Source: Owenia fusiformis
Lineage: Eukaryota; Annelida; Polychaeta; Sabellida; Oweniidae
Length of the DNA: 64,000 nt
Reading direction: 5' to 3'
NCBI GenBank assembly: GCA_903813345.2
Contig: CAIIXF020000001.1
Span: 43,429,366 to 43,493,365 of the forward strand
Below are positions 51,401-58,750 of this stretch, piece after piece. The notes beneath the pieces were generated by a model. The model saw nothing but the letters and a program-made list of their open reading frames with translations, had not been told where the DNA came from and made no database searches. Both the position numbers and the translations under genes were made by a program. Positions within the stretch are counted from its first letter, which is position 1; each line of letters starts with the position of its first letter.

Positions 51401-52821
51401 AGTCAAAATGATATAACAGTAACTGATACTGATAAAAATGTCAGAAATTATCTCCTGAAGAAACTGTGAATAACACTGAAGGCATCTTCCTTTATATTGA
51501 ACAGGTCATTTAAGGCCATAGTAAGAAAATATGTCATGACAAGAAAGTTGATGTTTATACCATGACAAGAAAGATGACTCCTTTAGTTTATTTCCTGATT
51601 TATTCGCTCATTCCATAGTAAATGATGTGTTAAATGATGACACACTTCTACAAGTGTAATTATAATATAGTATGTTTCAGAACACCATCCCTACAGGTAT
51701 TTCCCAAGAAAGGCAACGAGGGTTGACTGTACCATCAGCAATACTGATGCGGTCTCAAGGTCCAGAGTCTTCAACATTCAAGCCCTACAACTGCTAAACC
51801 TTCACCTGGTCAGATAATAATAATCTATAGAATGAAGAGATTCAGTCACTAGCTGCAGCTATTACCCATGCACCCAGCCTACCCTGTCTTCTTAAGAGAC
51901 AAGTGTTTTAAGCAAGACATACAGCTGTGTAAAAGATGCTAGGTCTATCTGCCCATTCAAATTCAAACATCATGGAGTATACAGAAAGGGTGGAAGTTAA
52001 CAAAGACCATTTAAAAATGTGTTTAACACGTCTCAAGTATTAAATATCATCATATTTTTCAAGATAAGTTTCACTACTGAACATAAGACATGTGTAAGTA
52101 ATATGTCTTGATTGACTTGAGGTCTCTATAGCCTGAAACTATTGTACTTAGATAGGAACTTGTTGTCTCTCGCTTCAGGTCCTCTATCTCATGATAGAAT
52201 TCCCTGTTGTTTTTATAGAAGATGGGCATGATTGGAAATAGTCCCACTTCAGATGTGGTCAGATAACATGCAGACTACACTAATAAAAAAAGAGAATCCC
52301 CGGTTTATAGATTAAGCTAGGAGATCCTCAGACCCTGAAGGTGAAGTAAGGGTTCTATATTCCTAATACGTCAAATATCTGTAAGGCATGCAAGGTAGAC
52401 TGGTCTTGAATCAACCCCCTTCTCTACTTCACCTCCAGTTTTGTTGAGAATATGGGTTATACAGTATAGAGGGAGGGGGTCACAAGGACTTGATGCAAGA
52501 GTACTAGTCTTATTCAGACCCTTTTAACCTTTAATGTTAATATTCAGTGCATGCCAAGTCCTTGTTTTTCATTTATGTAAATGAGGTTTGCTAGACCACC
52601 TTCGGATAGTATCAGTCTGAAAATCATGTCTCAATGAGCGGAAAAATGTAATGAATGTCAAACTAGAAAGTCTAGTACCTACCCATGTCAATGAGCTCAT
52701 CATCCTCCACATACTTCAATTGTGGCACAGAATGTATCTTCAACTGATTTGATAGGGCGTCATAATAATGCCCGAGTTCTGCGTCCTCCAAGAACTCCTG
52801 CAACGGCTTTGGTGCCGTCAT
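9775..52821 (-). CDS. TNK2: Activated CDC42 kinase (ACK/TNK2) non-receptor tyrosine kinase, complete coding region
   Basis: Nineteen minus-strand exons with GT-AG borders join without a frame break: 52821-52683, 26139-26057, 23136-22879, 22588-22436, 22208-22017, 21436-21339, 20649-20523, 19180-19127 (extra exon), 18060-17911, 17240-17137, 16876-16731, 16510-16328, 16074-15924, 15548-15431, 15203-14880, 14454-14293, 13949-12796, 12497-12449, 9993-9775. They total 3864 nt, 1287 aa plus stop. Domain order is SAM-like, tyrosine kinase, SH3, CRIB, proline-rich tail, UBA, which is diagnostic of ACK. Kinase motifs: IGKGEFGEV (about aa 141-149), VAVK lysine 166, HRDLAARN (Asp 262), DFG (280-282), CAPE. 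The family transduces Cdc42 and receptor signals, binds clathrin/AP2 endocytic machinery and phosphorylates itself; those roles are family knowledge. Human ACK1 is near 1040 aa, so this tail is longer. Two introns house antisense genes. Confidence 0.95.
12796..13949 (-). CDS. TNK2: ACK large proline-rich tail exon
   Basis: A 1154-nt exon, the longest of the gene, encoding a Ser/Thr/Pro-rich tail with SH3-ligand-like stretches ([27 protein letters not shown]) and a DPF motif in [20 protein letters not shown] motifs commonly bind the AP2 alpha ear, fitting the endocytic role of ACK (inference). It starts after acceptor TTTTCAG and ends in PKK split before DMCDEV. Long open frames on the plus strand over this exon are antisense shadows caused by its high GC content. 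Confidence 0.92.
14293..16074 (-). CDS. TNK2: ACK tail exons, Ser/Pro-rich and acidic
   Basis: Exons 16074-15924, 15548-15431, 15203-14880 and 14454-14293. They encode low-complexity, mostly disordered sequence: [17 protein letters not shown], an acidic stretch [34 protein letters not shown], Ser/Pro-rich [17 protein letters not shown] and a lysine-rich [10 protein letters not shown] with a predicted helix [19 protein letters not shown]. No recognised folded domain. All junctions keep frame, so I accept them as the coding tail between CRIB and the large proline-rich exon. Confidence 0.85.
14549..14590. mobile_element. Mariner-type terminal fragment
   Basis: ACGAGGGTTGATCAATAAGT preceded by TAT resembles the terminal inverted repeats of mariner elements. 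No partner end or transposase was seen nearby in the short ACK intron, so this is probably a solo or decayed end. Confidence 0.4.
16328..17240 (-). CDS. TNK2: ACK SH3 and CRIB exons
   Basis: Exons 17240-17137, 16876-16731 and 16510-16328. The first two encode an SH3-like domain: [14 protein letters not shown], then the tryptophan in [17 protein letters not shown] and a closing ADATPYVEV. The third encodes [20 protein letters not shown], which fits the CRIB pattern (I-S/G-x-P-x2-h-x-H-x2-H-h-G) used by ACK and PAK to bind GTP-loaded Cdc42. Exon phases close correctly (AG|T, G|AT). Confidence 0.9.
17911..18060 (-). CDS. TNK2: ACK exon for kinase C-lobe end
   Basis: Encodes [17 protein letters not shown], then [17 protein letters not shown] and [14 protein letters not shown], the helix G to helix I part of a tyrosine kinase (CW....RP motif). 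Donor is GTGAGA. The acceptor at its 5' side (TTGTTACAG, 18061-18069) is followed further upstream by a degenerate copy of the same acceptor and exon start, described separately. Confidence 0.92.
18061..18128 (-). repeat. Tandem duplicate of acceptor and exon start in ACK
   Basis: On the minus strand the sequence TTGCTACAG then ATTCTGCATGCCATAAAAGA GCCATGTA precedes, by 57 nt, TTGTTACAG then ATCCTACAGACCATAGATGA GCCATGTA. The spacing is exactly 19 codons and the frame stays open, so use of the upstream acceptor would add 19 residues ([19 protein letters not shown]). It is a short tandem duplication that copied the splice acceptor. Confidence 0.7.
19127..19180 (-). CDS. TNK2: ACK 54-nt extra (probable cassette) exon in kinase C-lobe
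   Basis: A 54-nt segment flanked by a TTGATAG acceptor and GTATCT donor encodes [18 protein letters not shown], in phase 0 at both ends. It falls between TSHQ and ILQTIDEP, where ACK1 reads GLNGSQILHKID without an insert. Inclusion or skipping both keep the frame, so an alternatively spliced acidic insert before helix G is likely. Not proven to be used. Confidence 0.6.
20523..23136 (-). CDS. TNK2: ACK kinase-domain exons (N-lobe to APE region)
   Basis: Exons 23136-22879, 22588-22436, 22208-22017, 21436-21339 and 20649-20523. The first begins with a Ser/Pro-rich linker ([14 protein letters not shown]) then the glycine loop IGKGEFGEV. The second has AVKIL and the alpha-C glutamate in FLKEATIMH. 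The third has the hinge [10 protein letters not shown], with threonine as the likely gatekeeper as in ACK1, and the catalytic loop HRDLAARN. The fourth has [11 protein letters not shown] and an activation loop with tandem tyrosines (GKDYYQTN), where the autophosphorylated tyrosine of ACK1 falls. The fifth has [25 protein letters not shown]. All catalytic residues are present, so an active tyrosine kinase is expected. Confidence 0.95.
20761..20789. repeat. Perfect 9-bp hairpin CCGGGGCAT/ATGCCCCGG
   Basis: An unusually GC-rich perfect stem with an 11-base loop in an AT-rich intron. It lies 120 bp before the large foldback at 20911-21050 and may be part of the same inserted unit. Confidence 0.5.
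20911..21050. mobile_element. Long foldback (palindromic) element in ACK intron
   Basis: AATATAGACC at the left and GGTCTATATT at the right begin arms of about 60 bp that pair with few mismatches through the blocks GCTACTATTTTCGAATACAC and GGGCTAGGCACAAA, around a short centre. No coding potential. Foldback or MITE of unknown class. Confidence 0.7.
23418..23466. repeat. GGAC-type microsatellite, interrupted
   Basis: Runs of GGACAGA, GGACCAAC and GGACGGA units. A longer (GGAC)n tract follows the satellite at 61449. Both are followed by a short GC-richer segment ending in GATGGGATAAT or GATCCCATAGG, so they may be tails of one repeat family. Confidence 0.6.
23911..25543 (+). CDS. cGAS-like / Mab-21-type nucleotidyltransferase gene nested antisense in ACK intron 2
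   Basis: An open frame of 405 codons runs from ATG 23911 to TGA 25126-25128. Residues 134-150 read [17 protein letters not shown], the GS...hEhD nucleotidyltransferase motif (Gly135-Ser136, Glu148, Asp150). Residues 281-291 read [11 protein letters not shown], giving the third acid Asp284 in the VD...A.E context of cGAS/Mab-21 proteins. Further on [12 protein letters not shown] and GQCFEDI fit the helical C-terminal half (SY.LKT..L). Such cGAS-like receptors make cyclic dinucleotides in innate immunity; that role is inferred. Coding-like sequence continues in the +1 frame to 25543 ([14 protein letters not shown]) and a polyadenylation signal AATAAA sits at 25635, so the gene probably ended near there. 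The 3' part needs either a tiny intron or carries a frameshift plus a stop (TGA 25286-25288). It may thus be truncated or a young pseudogene. Confidence 0.7.
25635..25640 (+). terminator. Polyadenylation signal candidate for the nucleotidyltransferase gene
   Basis: AATAAA 92 nt past the last plausible codon at 25543, on the same strand. Its position supports the extended 3' end rather than the stop at 25128. Confidence 0.45.
26057..26139 (-). CDS. TNK2: ACK coding exon 2, end of SAM-like region and basic linker
   Basis: The exon completes a split glycine codon from exon 1 to read [15 protein letters not shown], matching the IGM.RP..RRL segment after the SAM-like domain in human ACK1. It ends in a lysine-rich stretch (SKLKK) before a GTGAGA donor. 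The 26.5 kb intron upstream of it holds the transposase-like and ballast-like genes. The 2.9 kb intron after it holds the nucleotidyltransferase gene. Confidence 0.9.
26659..26702. repeat. 22-bp direct tandem repeat, two exact copies
   Basis: GTCACAGATGCCTGTGCCAG plus TC occurs twice back to back, inside a degenerate reverse copy of the ATGTCACCACCAC repeat (26632-26752). Confidence 0.8.
26778..26947. mobile_element. PIF/Harbinger-like MITE
   Basis: 170 bp with inverted ends TGCCTCAGTAACATTTGATC and, on the other strand, AGCCTCAGTCACATTTGATC; the pairing runs on through TACGGC. TAA is found directly on both sides (26775-26777 and 26948-26950), the 3-bp target duplication typical of PIF/Harbinger. 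No open frame. Confidence 0.65.
27641..27821. mobile_element. AAACCTGT...ACAGGTTT MITE family, copy 1
   Basis: Ends ATTAAACCTGT and CAGGTTTTAC are inverted, with inner GTGTTCAC blocks. Other copies: 50360-50500, 62543-62727 and 63588-63766. No coding capacity. Confidence 0.6.
28820..28935. mobile_element. Truncated copy of the CAGGCCCGTAGCCAGG element
   Basis: Starts with the same terminus as the complete element at 49512-49707 (opposite orientation) and shares the inner block GAATGGTGAAAAACTGCATG. The far end is missing or replaced by unrelated sequence. Confidence 0.65.
28935..29015 (-). repeat. tRNA-derived SINE-like fragment
   Basis: On the minus strand GGTTCGAATCCCC is an exact RNA polymerase III B box, preceded by about 45 nt with an A-box-like TGGCTAGCCAC. 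The cloverleaf does not close properly (T stem only two pairs), so this is not a working tRNA gene. A decayed SINE head is the likeliest reading. Confidence 0.35.
29719..29927. mobile_element. Tc1/mariner-like MITE
   Basis: Ends CTGTATAAGTGG and CCACTTATACAG are perfect inverted repeats, each flanked by TA. Inner blocks of GGAAAATTAA type repeat several times. TA flanks fit Tc1/mariner target duplication. Confidence 0.6.
30771..30868. mobile_element. 98-bp foldback element
   Basis: GATAAAGCAT and ATGCTTTATC at the ends, and TAAGAAATAATA with TATTATTTCTTA inside, form two long imperfect arms around a GC-richer centre (CCGAAGGCCGAAGGCC). Almost the whole element is palindromic. Confidence 0.7.
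31821..32691 (+). CDS. THAP domain exons with a Pro-Cys repeat
   Basis: Exon 1 gives the C2CH metal ligands and the FRWP motif; exon 2 adds the AVPTI end of the THAP fold across an AT|G junction. Immediately after it, exon 2 encodes a tandem six-residue repeat (TPCASP type, four to five copies, about aa 97-121), unusual in this family and clearly a DNA-level repeat of 18 bp. Intron 1 contains a hAT-type MITE (32263-32391). Confidence 0.88.
31821..39558 (+). CDS. THAP-domain Kolobok-type transposase-like protein, 12 exons, intact
   Basis: Exons 31821-32059, 32517-32691, 33079-33325, 33520-33733, 34069-34313, 34698-34796, 35054-35232, 36147-36438, 37124-37264, 37664-37835, 38337-38485 and 39365-39558 join in frame to 2346 nt (781 aa). 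Residues 1-92 form a THAP zinc finger (C5, C10, C53, H56, AVPTI at 88-92). An acidic stretch (about 240-285) and a C-x2-C...C-x2-C finger follow. Then come GGDGRCDS (Asp434), a [10 protein letters not shown] block, ITDRHM (Asp499), [14 protein letters not shown], and ASLEGYH (Glu644) with HFAPK..HFGYEGM and IHYNENAGR. This DDE-like order is what I know from Kolobok-type transposases and their host-gene relatives. The putative DDE triad is intact. It lies inside ACK intron 1, antisense to ACK, and could be a mobile transposase or a domesticated host gene. Polyadenylation signal AATAAA is at 39968. Confidence 0.85.
32263..32391. mobile_element. hAT-type MITE, 5-bp target duplication, in THAP intron 1
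   Basis: Ends CAGGGGTGGATCTGGG and, on the other strand, CACTGGCAGATCTGGG. GGTTG flanks both sides (32258-32262 and 32392-32396). Interior is runs of G/C and GGGCCC. Same family as 59241-59572. Confidence 0.75.
34069..37835 (+). CDS. Catalytic-core exons of the transposase-like gene
   Basis: Exons 5 to 10 hold the core. Exon 5 has the zinc-finger-like FHCKSS...CNTCGKSF. Exon 7 has [18 protein letters not shown] with the first presumed catalytic Asp. Exon 8 has TDRH with the second and the [10 protein letters not shown] helix. Exon 9 has [12 protein letters not shown], a Cys/His insertion. Exon 10 has SLEGYH with the presumed Glu. Intron 7 carries a 192-bp tandem duplication and an 8-bp-TSD hAT MITE. 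Confidence 0.82.
35261..35646 (+). repeat. 192-bp tandem duplication in transposase-gene intron 7
   Basis: Two near-identical copies start at 35261 and 35453 (GATATGCAGTTTGTGT). Each contains TTTTCAG or TTTTTAG followed by AAAAGTGAAGGGACATCACC, similar at its start to the true exon 8 border (TTTTCAG, AAAAATGAAGTAGCATCC), so they may be decayed copies of that acceptor. Confidence 0.75.
35720..36017. mobile_element. hAT MITE with 8-bp target duplication
   Basis: Ends TAGTGGTGTCA and, on the other strand, TAGTGTTGTCA; inner GGTTAACTGGTTAACC and GGTTAACCG blocks. CTAAATAG is repeated exactly at 35712-35719 and 36018-36025, the 8-bp duplication typical of hAT. Confidence 0.85.
37937..37952. repeat. 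Poly-C run in transposase-gene intron 10
   Basis: About 13-14 consecutive C bases, a likely length-variable tract. Confidence 0.7.
38560..39120. repeat. GCCGCCATTTT satellite array, copy set 1 (intron 11 of the transposase-like gene)
   Basis: About four units of roughly 130-140 bp, each with AGTAGTGGAGCGATTTTGTT, ACACTGTCTAATGACACTTT and AATGGC/GCCATT pairs. The reverse complement of the same unit forms the array at 60296-61200. Confidence 0.85.
39968..39973 (+). terminator. Polyadenylation signal of the THAP transposase-like gene
   Basis: AATAAA 410 nt past the stop codon, the first clear signal on this strand. The 3' UTR before it carries a repeated GGGAATGGAATGTTACAT block (39660 and 39888). 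Confidence 0.55.
40769..40880 (-). repeat. Tandem 43-46 bp repeat with paired hairpins beside the ballast-gene stop
   Basis: Two full units and one partial start at 40769, 40815 and 40858. Each full unit contains GGCAG...CTGCC and AGTCTT-GAAA-AAGACT perfect stems. They lie directly after the stop codon of the minus-strand gene, so they would form a row of hairpins in its 3' UTR. Confidence 0.75.
40881..41573 (-). CDS. Stand-alone P2X7 'ballast'-like cysteine-rich protein, single exon, intact
   Basis: An uninterrupted 230-codon frame from ATG at 41573 to TAA at 40881. Residues 1-60 are Ser- and acid-rich and start MGNNSSSS, a possible N-myristoylation site. From residue 93 the protein reads [11 protein letters not shown], then ENICC (110-111), C130, [29 protein letters not shown], and [12 protein letters not shown] (203-207) ending near YEFVGF. 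This order of cysteines and the RH..YR / PSC...IR blocks matches the Zn-binding cytoplasmic 'ballast' domain of vertebrate P2X7. There is no channel part here; many invertebrates have such free-standing ballast proteins of unknown function. It converges with the transposase-like gene, 1.3 kb apart, in the same ACK intron. Frame is fully open, suggesting recent selection or recent arrival. Confidence 0.85.
   Translation of the reverse strand: MGNNSSSSSSSESEVNSDFESLSERTKLEDELYSSGNTVSMCQFEPEAGTAQKITEKKSKKNQLETEGQNSTTRSRPSDRYDPPGDPSDLESWCSCGNCQPMDIADENICCKHIPQMSKLNMESVNIGECSTLPGCITENPNFHGLCINRWTLESAWKTYRKQYNQPFNGELSRRLRHIGYRQLASAGWGVLGPQVRVPLPSCAVCCIRAHHPPPEQFEELYEFVGFRDA
41982..42034. promoter_or_regulatory. 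Three CACGTG E-boxes with a CRE-like site
   Basis: CACGTG at 41982-41987, 41990-41995 and 42029-42034, the first overlapping ACGTCACG. They lie 410-460 bp upstream of the ballast-gene ATG in a locally CpG-richer stretch, where its promoter is expected. Three copies in 53 bp of AT-rich DNA is unlikely by chance. Confidence 0.45.
49512..49707. mobile_element. Complete CAGGCCCGTAGC element with 5-bp target duplication
   Basis: Ends CAGGCCCGTAGCAAGG and, on the other strand, CAGGCCCGTAGCCAGG. AGGCA flanks both sides (49507-49511, 49708-49712). Interior is not coding. hAT-like by its CAGG end and 5-bp duplication. Confidence 0.8.
49767..49864 (-). repeat. ATGTCACCACCAC repeat, reverse copy
   Basis: Reads in reverse the same blocks as 528-650: GAACATGCAAAAATGTCACC, ACATTTGTTACAG and a closing GGTAGTGACATAA. 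Confidence 0.6.
50360..50500. mobile_element. AAACCTGT...ACAGGTTT MITE family, copy 2
   Basis: Ends CAGTGAAACCTGTATAT and AAAACAGGTTTTTCTG. Inner TGAACACTT block as in the other copies. Confidence 0.6.
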
Positions 52822-52965
52822 GGCAACCTGAAAAAAGTTGAATCTTGTTACATTATCTCGAAATGGTACATGCGCTTGTTTTAGATTCTCGTAGCTTTTC
52901 TGTAGTCGTTTTCTAAAATTTTCCCTTGCCCAGAAATCCTTGTTTAATCCATTGTATTCTTCCAT
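52683..52965 (-). CDS. TNK2: ACK first coding exon, SAM-like region, with two possible starts
   Basis: Donor GTAGGT lies just left of 52683. The homologous start is ATG at 52821-52819 ([11 protein letters not shown]), which begins the SAM-like helices [17 protein letters not shown] and the DELIDMG end; human ACK1 also starts a few residues before this motif. A TTTTTTCAG acceptor directly before GTTGCCATG (exon border at 52827) suggests a non-coding 5' exon is spliced on here. The frame also stays open upstream to an ATG at 52965-52963, which would add 48 residues (MEEYNGLNKDFW...). That form would need a promoter just upstream and no splice at 52827. I favour the shorter start because the added residues match nothing I know in the family. 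Confidence 0.8.
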
Positions 52966-55900
52966 TTTCAGATGTTATTTCACCATAAACCGTATGATAG
53001 AATGACTACAAGAAGAAAATTCTTCTGAATCATGTGTTTTTTGTTTATTTTTAGGCAAGAGACAAAATAAATACTATTATGACACATACAGTAATATATC
53101 ATACAAAAGCGTCACAAAATAAATAAATAAATAAAATATTAACAACCTCTCCGAAAACTGCTCCTCTGGAGCAAAAACATTGCATCCTGCCAAAAACAAA
53201 CTCCAAGACTAAGTAACACCTAAAAACTATTAAACTTCAGTCACTTAAGATATCCCTTGTAAGCACACAGACGTTTGGCATGATTATTCAAGTGATTTAC
53301 CATTATAAATAATCACAGCACGCAGAGTCGACTTTTGACTGTGCTACATCAGTTGATGTATTTCAATAAAAGAACTGTAGCTTTGAATAAAAAAAACACA
53401 AATGAAATGATTAATCACAAATTCTTGGCAAGGAGCATATGAAAAATGTGAAGTTTTTATCGAAGAGGAGTGGTCAAAGTAAAAACCGCAAGGATGAACA
53501 ACTAAAGCCAATGAATAAATCTTAACCAAACCATGATTTTATTCTATAATATTGGCAGCAGACAAAATGAAATGCCAAAGAATAAAGGAAACAAACATAA
53601 AGTTTAATTTTTATTCCATAGCTGACTTTAACATTCAGAGGATTGGCAAACCAAGAGTGAATTTATATTTCAGTACACAGACAGTTACAAGATGAAAGTG
53701 TCAAAATTATCTGTGCCAACAGCCCACATACAAGTAACAAATCCATGTTTTTGACGATATGATTAGATAAATTTTAGTCTGGACAAGGCCAAATTGGCTA
53801 GCATTGAGAAGCCATTTTTATGAATTAATAATTGAATAAATAACTGACCATTTTATTAAAATGAAAAATTGTAATCCTACTACTGGCTGCAGATTAAGGC
53901 TGTGTCAAAACTGGTTCAGAACACTTCTGAATCGGAACCAGTCTACAAAATTAGGACCTCTTTCAGAAAAATGTGAAATAAACAATTATGCTTGATATAG
54001 TAGTGTTTCACATAGTTTACAAATTGTTTTGTCATTTTCATTGAATGGCAGAATGACTACTTTTGATTAAATTTTCGGAAAATATTTAAAAAAGGCATAT
54101 ATCCCTGCATCTTTTCACCAATGTGTTTGCTATGATTTGGCAAACCTAGTCAACATTCTGAACTATCATTCCTATACCTATCAGAATAACACTCCATTTA
54201 TTGTTTTAATTCATTTTTTAAGAAATGTGAAATGTTTACTTTTTAAGCAAAACTCTACTTACAGTCCAACAGAAAAGTGTCCCCATCATTGAACAAACTC
54301 ATTGGTATAAATCCATCAAATAAATTTACAAAAGCCAGACTATCTTCTATATACATTTTTATATGTGGTAAGATATCTCGACTTGGAGCAAATGCCAATA
54401 ATCTTATGGACAATTTGATGATTTTGACTGAGTATTTATTATGATATTACATAATGAAGACAAGATTTTAAACAAAAGTTATAAACTAAAGCCAAACAGT
54501 ACTTTCCAATGTTAGTTTAAAATAATATATATACAAGTTAATTTGCAAAATACATAGTTTGCCAAATATATGGTATTAATAATCATATCACTATCAAGCT
54601 TATGTTTTATGATTGGTCAAATCAAGGTCACATGAGTTGAAATGTATTCATTGGTTATTGACATCAAACATTGGTGGAGCTTTATAGAATATCACTTGCG
54701 AAAAAATACACAGGTATTTACTAAAAACAGAACAAAATATCATTTGTACATTTTTCAAGACACCTGCATTACTCTAATGCAGATTTGTTAAAGAAAACAT
54801 CTGTGTTTATACGATAAAATACAAAGTTAGCATTTCTGAATTGATAACACAATTTCAAGGGCAACATGCAGATGTGTAATACTGTTATTCTAATTGAATA
54901 CAAAGTGAAAAGAACAATAGAATAAAACTTTCCATGATATTATATTTCAAATCACATTTTCAGGTGAAAGGCCTGTAACAAAGAGACCTGTCCAAAATAA
55001 TGAATTGGCGCCTTTAGCTATAGGTTTATAATTTGGCACATTAACTGTTGGGATTGGGTGTTTAACTGTCTCAAGAACATGTATGCCCGCAAAACGTTTA
55101 ATGCTTTATTGTCATTACCTAGAGTACAATATACATGTTGAACATATAATGAATATACATTAATTATAAAAAAAATACAAATATTTGAAAATGTCAATGG
55201 TAGTATTTTTTTGACCTGAATTTGCCATAGAGCAGGATAACCTATTGATCTCCAAAAAGGTTGGAAATGCTGAATAGGTCATGCAAACATAATCATATAT
55301 AATCAAAACTCTAGATGGATATTCAAAATTACAAACATTATATTTCATAAAATCTAAAACGATTCAAGGACTTTTTGTTCAGAGTAGAATAAACTGCATT
55401 TTTGCCTCTTTGTATGCTAAAAATTTAAGACTGTGTATAGGCTGAATGAATGTTACTATGCCTAAACACTTTAAATATACTATATAATCTGGTACATAGT
55501 CTATGAGATCTAATATGTAATTTACATTGCAAGTCAAAAAGTGCTAAGGTTACAAAGTATTTAGTTTTTATCGGAAAATGTTATGAGAATAGAGATTTTT
55601 TGATTTTTGGCATTTCCGTCATTATATTACATGCAGTTGACTTCATGTTGTTCTGTAGCGTAATCATTTACTTTTACTTCATTTCCCTGGAGTTTCCTAT
55701 TTTGAGAAACCTCTTTGTGGTGATGTCATCAGCATCTAACTATTGTATGACAAAAACACACAAAAAATTATTCAAAGAACATCTGCGCTAAGTTAAACTT
55801 CTTTTGAGGAAACAGGAACAAAGGTCAGAGGTACAGAATTGTTCTGAATAAACATAATGACTCATCTTCCCTATAGTTCCTGATACCACCAGTTTCTCTT

Positions 55901-58750
55901 TCAAAGACCTGTCTGTAAAAGACATGGGTGACCAATCTCTTCAAACTATACTTTATAAGTAGCTAACATTCATTTCATAACGAGCAACCATTATCATGAT
56001 AATAAAAGCTATATCCGAGATGATATCAGTATGAAAACTGTAAAATCATGATATTATTCAGAGGGAAGAATACCAAGCTGATATAGGCCAGGGTCTTTTG
56101 AACCAGTTCTTATGAATGTACATTTGTAATCTACTTTTTCAGGAATTTGTATTATCATATCAAGGTCATATAAGGTTTCCCAACTTACCTAGTTTTTGAT
56201 AATTTCCTGATAAAGCCTGCAGTGTTTACCCCCCTCACATTGTATAAAGGTTAATCCAAATACTTTAAACTTCTACTGCTTTTGTAACTGCAAGTAAAAA
56301 AACAACATTTTTTTATTTATATGATGAGTGAATGTTAGTATGCAAATCACAAATCAAAGGTCATAATGATGAATCTATTTTTTATGCACATATATATTTT
56401 TATCATAGACACTTTCATGTACCAACAACCTGGGGTGACCCCTGAACTTGAACTGTTGACAGCAATTCAAAACCATATGGCAAAATAAATCTAAAATAAA
56501 AATTTTCCATGTCGGAATTTAATTAACAGAACATGAAACACTTAAAGGGGCACTTAAAACAAAATATCTGGTTAATGCCTTATTACATGTTTTTCCTGCT
56601 ATAAGAAACTGGTGCCCCATGACATTAGTCTAACTTAACGCTTCAACTGAATATCCTACCTCTACATATGATCATGATCCCAAACTACCTCAGAACTATG
56701 TTAGAATACATAGTACCTTCTGATGTAATTGAACATACAACAAAGTGTGACATTTTCTAAAGAAAACGAAAGCTGCTTTATCAAACCAACCTACTTACAC
56801 TAGCAGTAACATAGTATATGTACACAAACTTTGAATCGGAAATGTTTGTTGGCCTTTTACTATACAAGCTACTTTGGAGTGTTTTCTTTTTTATAACATG
56901 TGTTTTTACTCATGAAAAAAGTCACAGTAATTATGGTTAAGTAAATAAATACAAAAAAATTCAAAGGAAGAAGGAACAAACATGTTGAAATATCATCAAA
57001 TCTGAATTCAAAAAACATTTCAAATTGTCAGTGAGGTTATTGTTGAGAATAGACATGTAATAAACATGATCAAAGTTCTATTTTACACCAGGTATAACCA
57101 CAACACACATAGAAGAGCAAGGAGCATCATTAATGCCATAAATTACCTGGGTTAATGGCAATTTATTTTCAGCCTGTCTACCTCTCAGCTCCTATGTTTA
57201 ATAGTACCTGTCCTGCCCTTAGCCAGCTGTGATATATTACCTAGTAAAGGGGAACCACACTGGAGAAACGGCCAATAGTCTTGTATTAATCCCTTGTGTA
57301 CCCCGTTCAATATATGCAGAGCAAGGAAATAGATAATGTGGGACATGTACATGTGTATATGTCTGGTATAATATTGACTGCATGGCATCTACAATTTGGA
57401 CGCAAACTAGAATCTGTCCATCAACCTCTAAAAATGATTTGTCTCTGACGATACCAAGTTCTATACATTTCTTTGAACGAGATCTCATTCTCTTTGTGGC
57501 ACTTAATACAAACTCAAACTTGGCACACAAATCTTGAAAACAATTTCATTAAAATATTAGCCAGAATTCAATTACTGTAATCGCTGTTTTAAGATAAGAT
57601 GATGTATTGTTTCAGGAAGTCTAACAATTCAAAGAAATTCTCAGTAGTATTCTGTGACTGATTATTGCCTTTAGGGAATGCCTTATTTCCATTTGCTTTT
57701 ACAATGGGATGGGACTGGCATCAAATTAATTGGCATACAAGAGTATATACACAAGAGCAATCTGTAGAGTATAAGAATGTAAAATCTAAAGATGGGGTAG
57801 CCTAGTTGGCTACTGCTCCTTCTACTGCTGCAACAGTTCAATAATGTAGTTTTGGCAATACTTTAATGTTACATTGACCCATTTGCAATAGCAAGATTAA
57901 GCATATATTGTAAGTCCCTGACCATGTGAAACAATGGTGAAGGGATGGAACAACACATCTATCTAAACAAAAGGCACCTGTCATTCTGAAGACATAACAA
58001 AATGAACAGGGTCTTGATAGCATTCTCTGCAAGACAGGGCATTATCCAGACATTATCTACTCTATCTGTGGCTTCTTCTGTTCCTCCAGAGTAAAGGATT
58101 ACTGGATTACACCCCACATGTACTTTGAGCTCCAAAGGCAAGAAATAATTTCTGCAGATGAACTCTTGTTTAAAGTAATGAAATCAATCAATTGCAAAAG
58201 AGTACCACACATGCTTCACAGAGGATCACTGGTCCTCCAAATAACACTATGAGCCTAAGGGATTTCCTGGTCAAGGAATAATCTGGAGAGATTTAGATCT
58301 TGAAGAAGATGAACATGACTCATAACACCAACACTGCAATTTGAAGAGGAAATATCAAATGTTATTATAAGAATGATTTGAACAACTAAATCCAAATCCA
58401 TATTTGACCCCAAGCCTGGTCGCTATTCAACTCTTTCAGTTTTAAACAAAAGAGATAATATAGTATATATAAAACCCAGGTGTAAATTAATAGGAAGTAA
58501 TTATGATAACTTATGGAAGGGCACAGACAACGAAGATCAGGTGTTCAATTCCAAAGCAAACATTCTCAAGCAGTGGTCACTTCAATCTGGTCCTAGTGAA
58601 AACATCTCACTGACAAAAGTAAAGAATGGAGGGCCTGTTGTTTATTGACTTGGCTTTGGCATTTGTAAAACAGGGTTGTCTGTACACCTTGACCAACAGA
58701 TGCTTCATATATAAACAGCAGGATCTCTATTTATTTGTACTATAGTACTA
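52966..58750. other. Upstream ACK region (5' intron or flank)
   Basis: AT-rich sequence without a supported exon or well-formed transposon, apart from a degenerate relative of the foldback at 1180-1270 near 54600-54720. Probably the intron between the 5' untranslated exon and the first coding exon. Confidence 0.45.

Larger units (their letters stand above)
42035..52682. other. ACK intron 1, distal part
   Basis: No supported gene; open frames up to 149 codons (47563-48012) lack protein-like composition or splice partners. Holds transposon copies at 49512-49707, 49767-49864 and 50360-50500. A CTCTGCACTAATTATTGCAC segment near 44105 repeats one near 33419. Confidence 0.6.
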
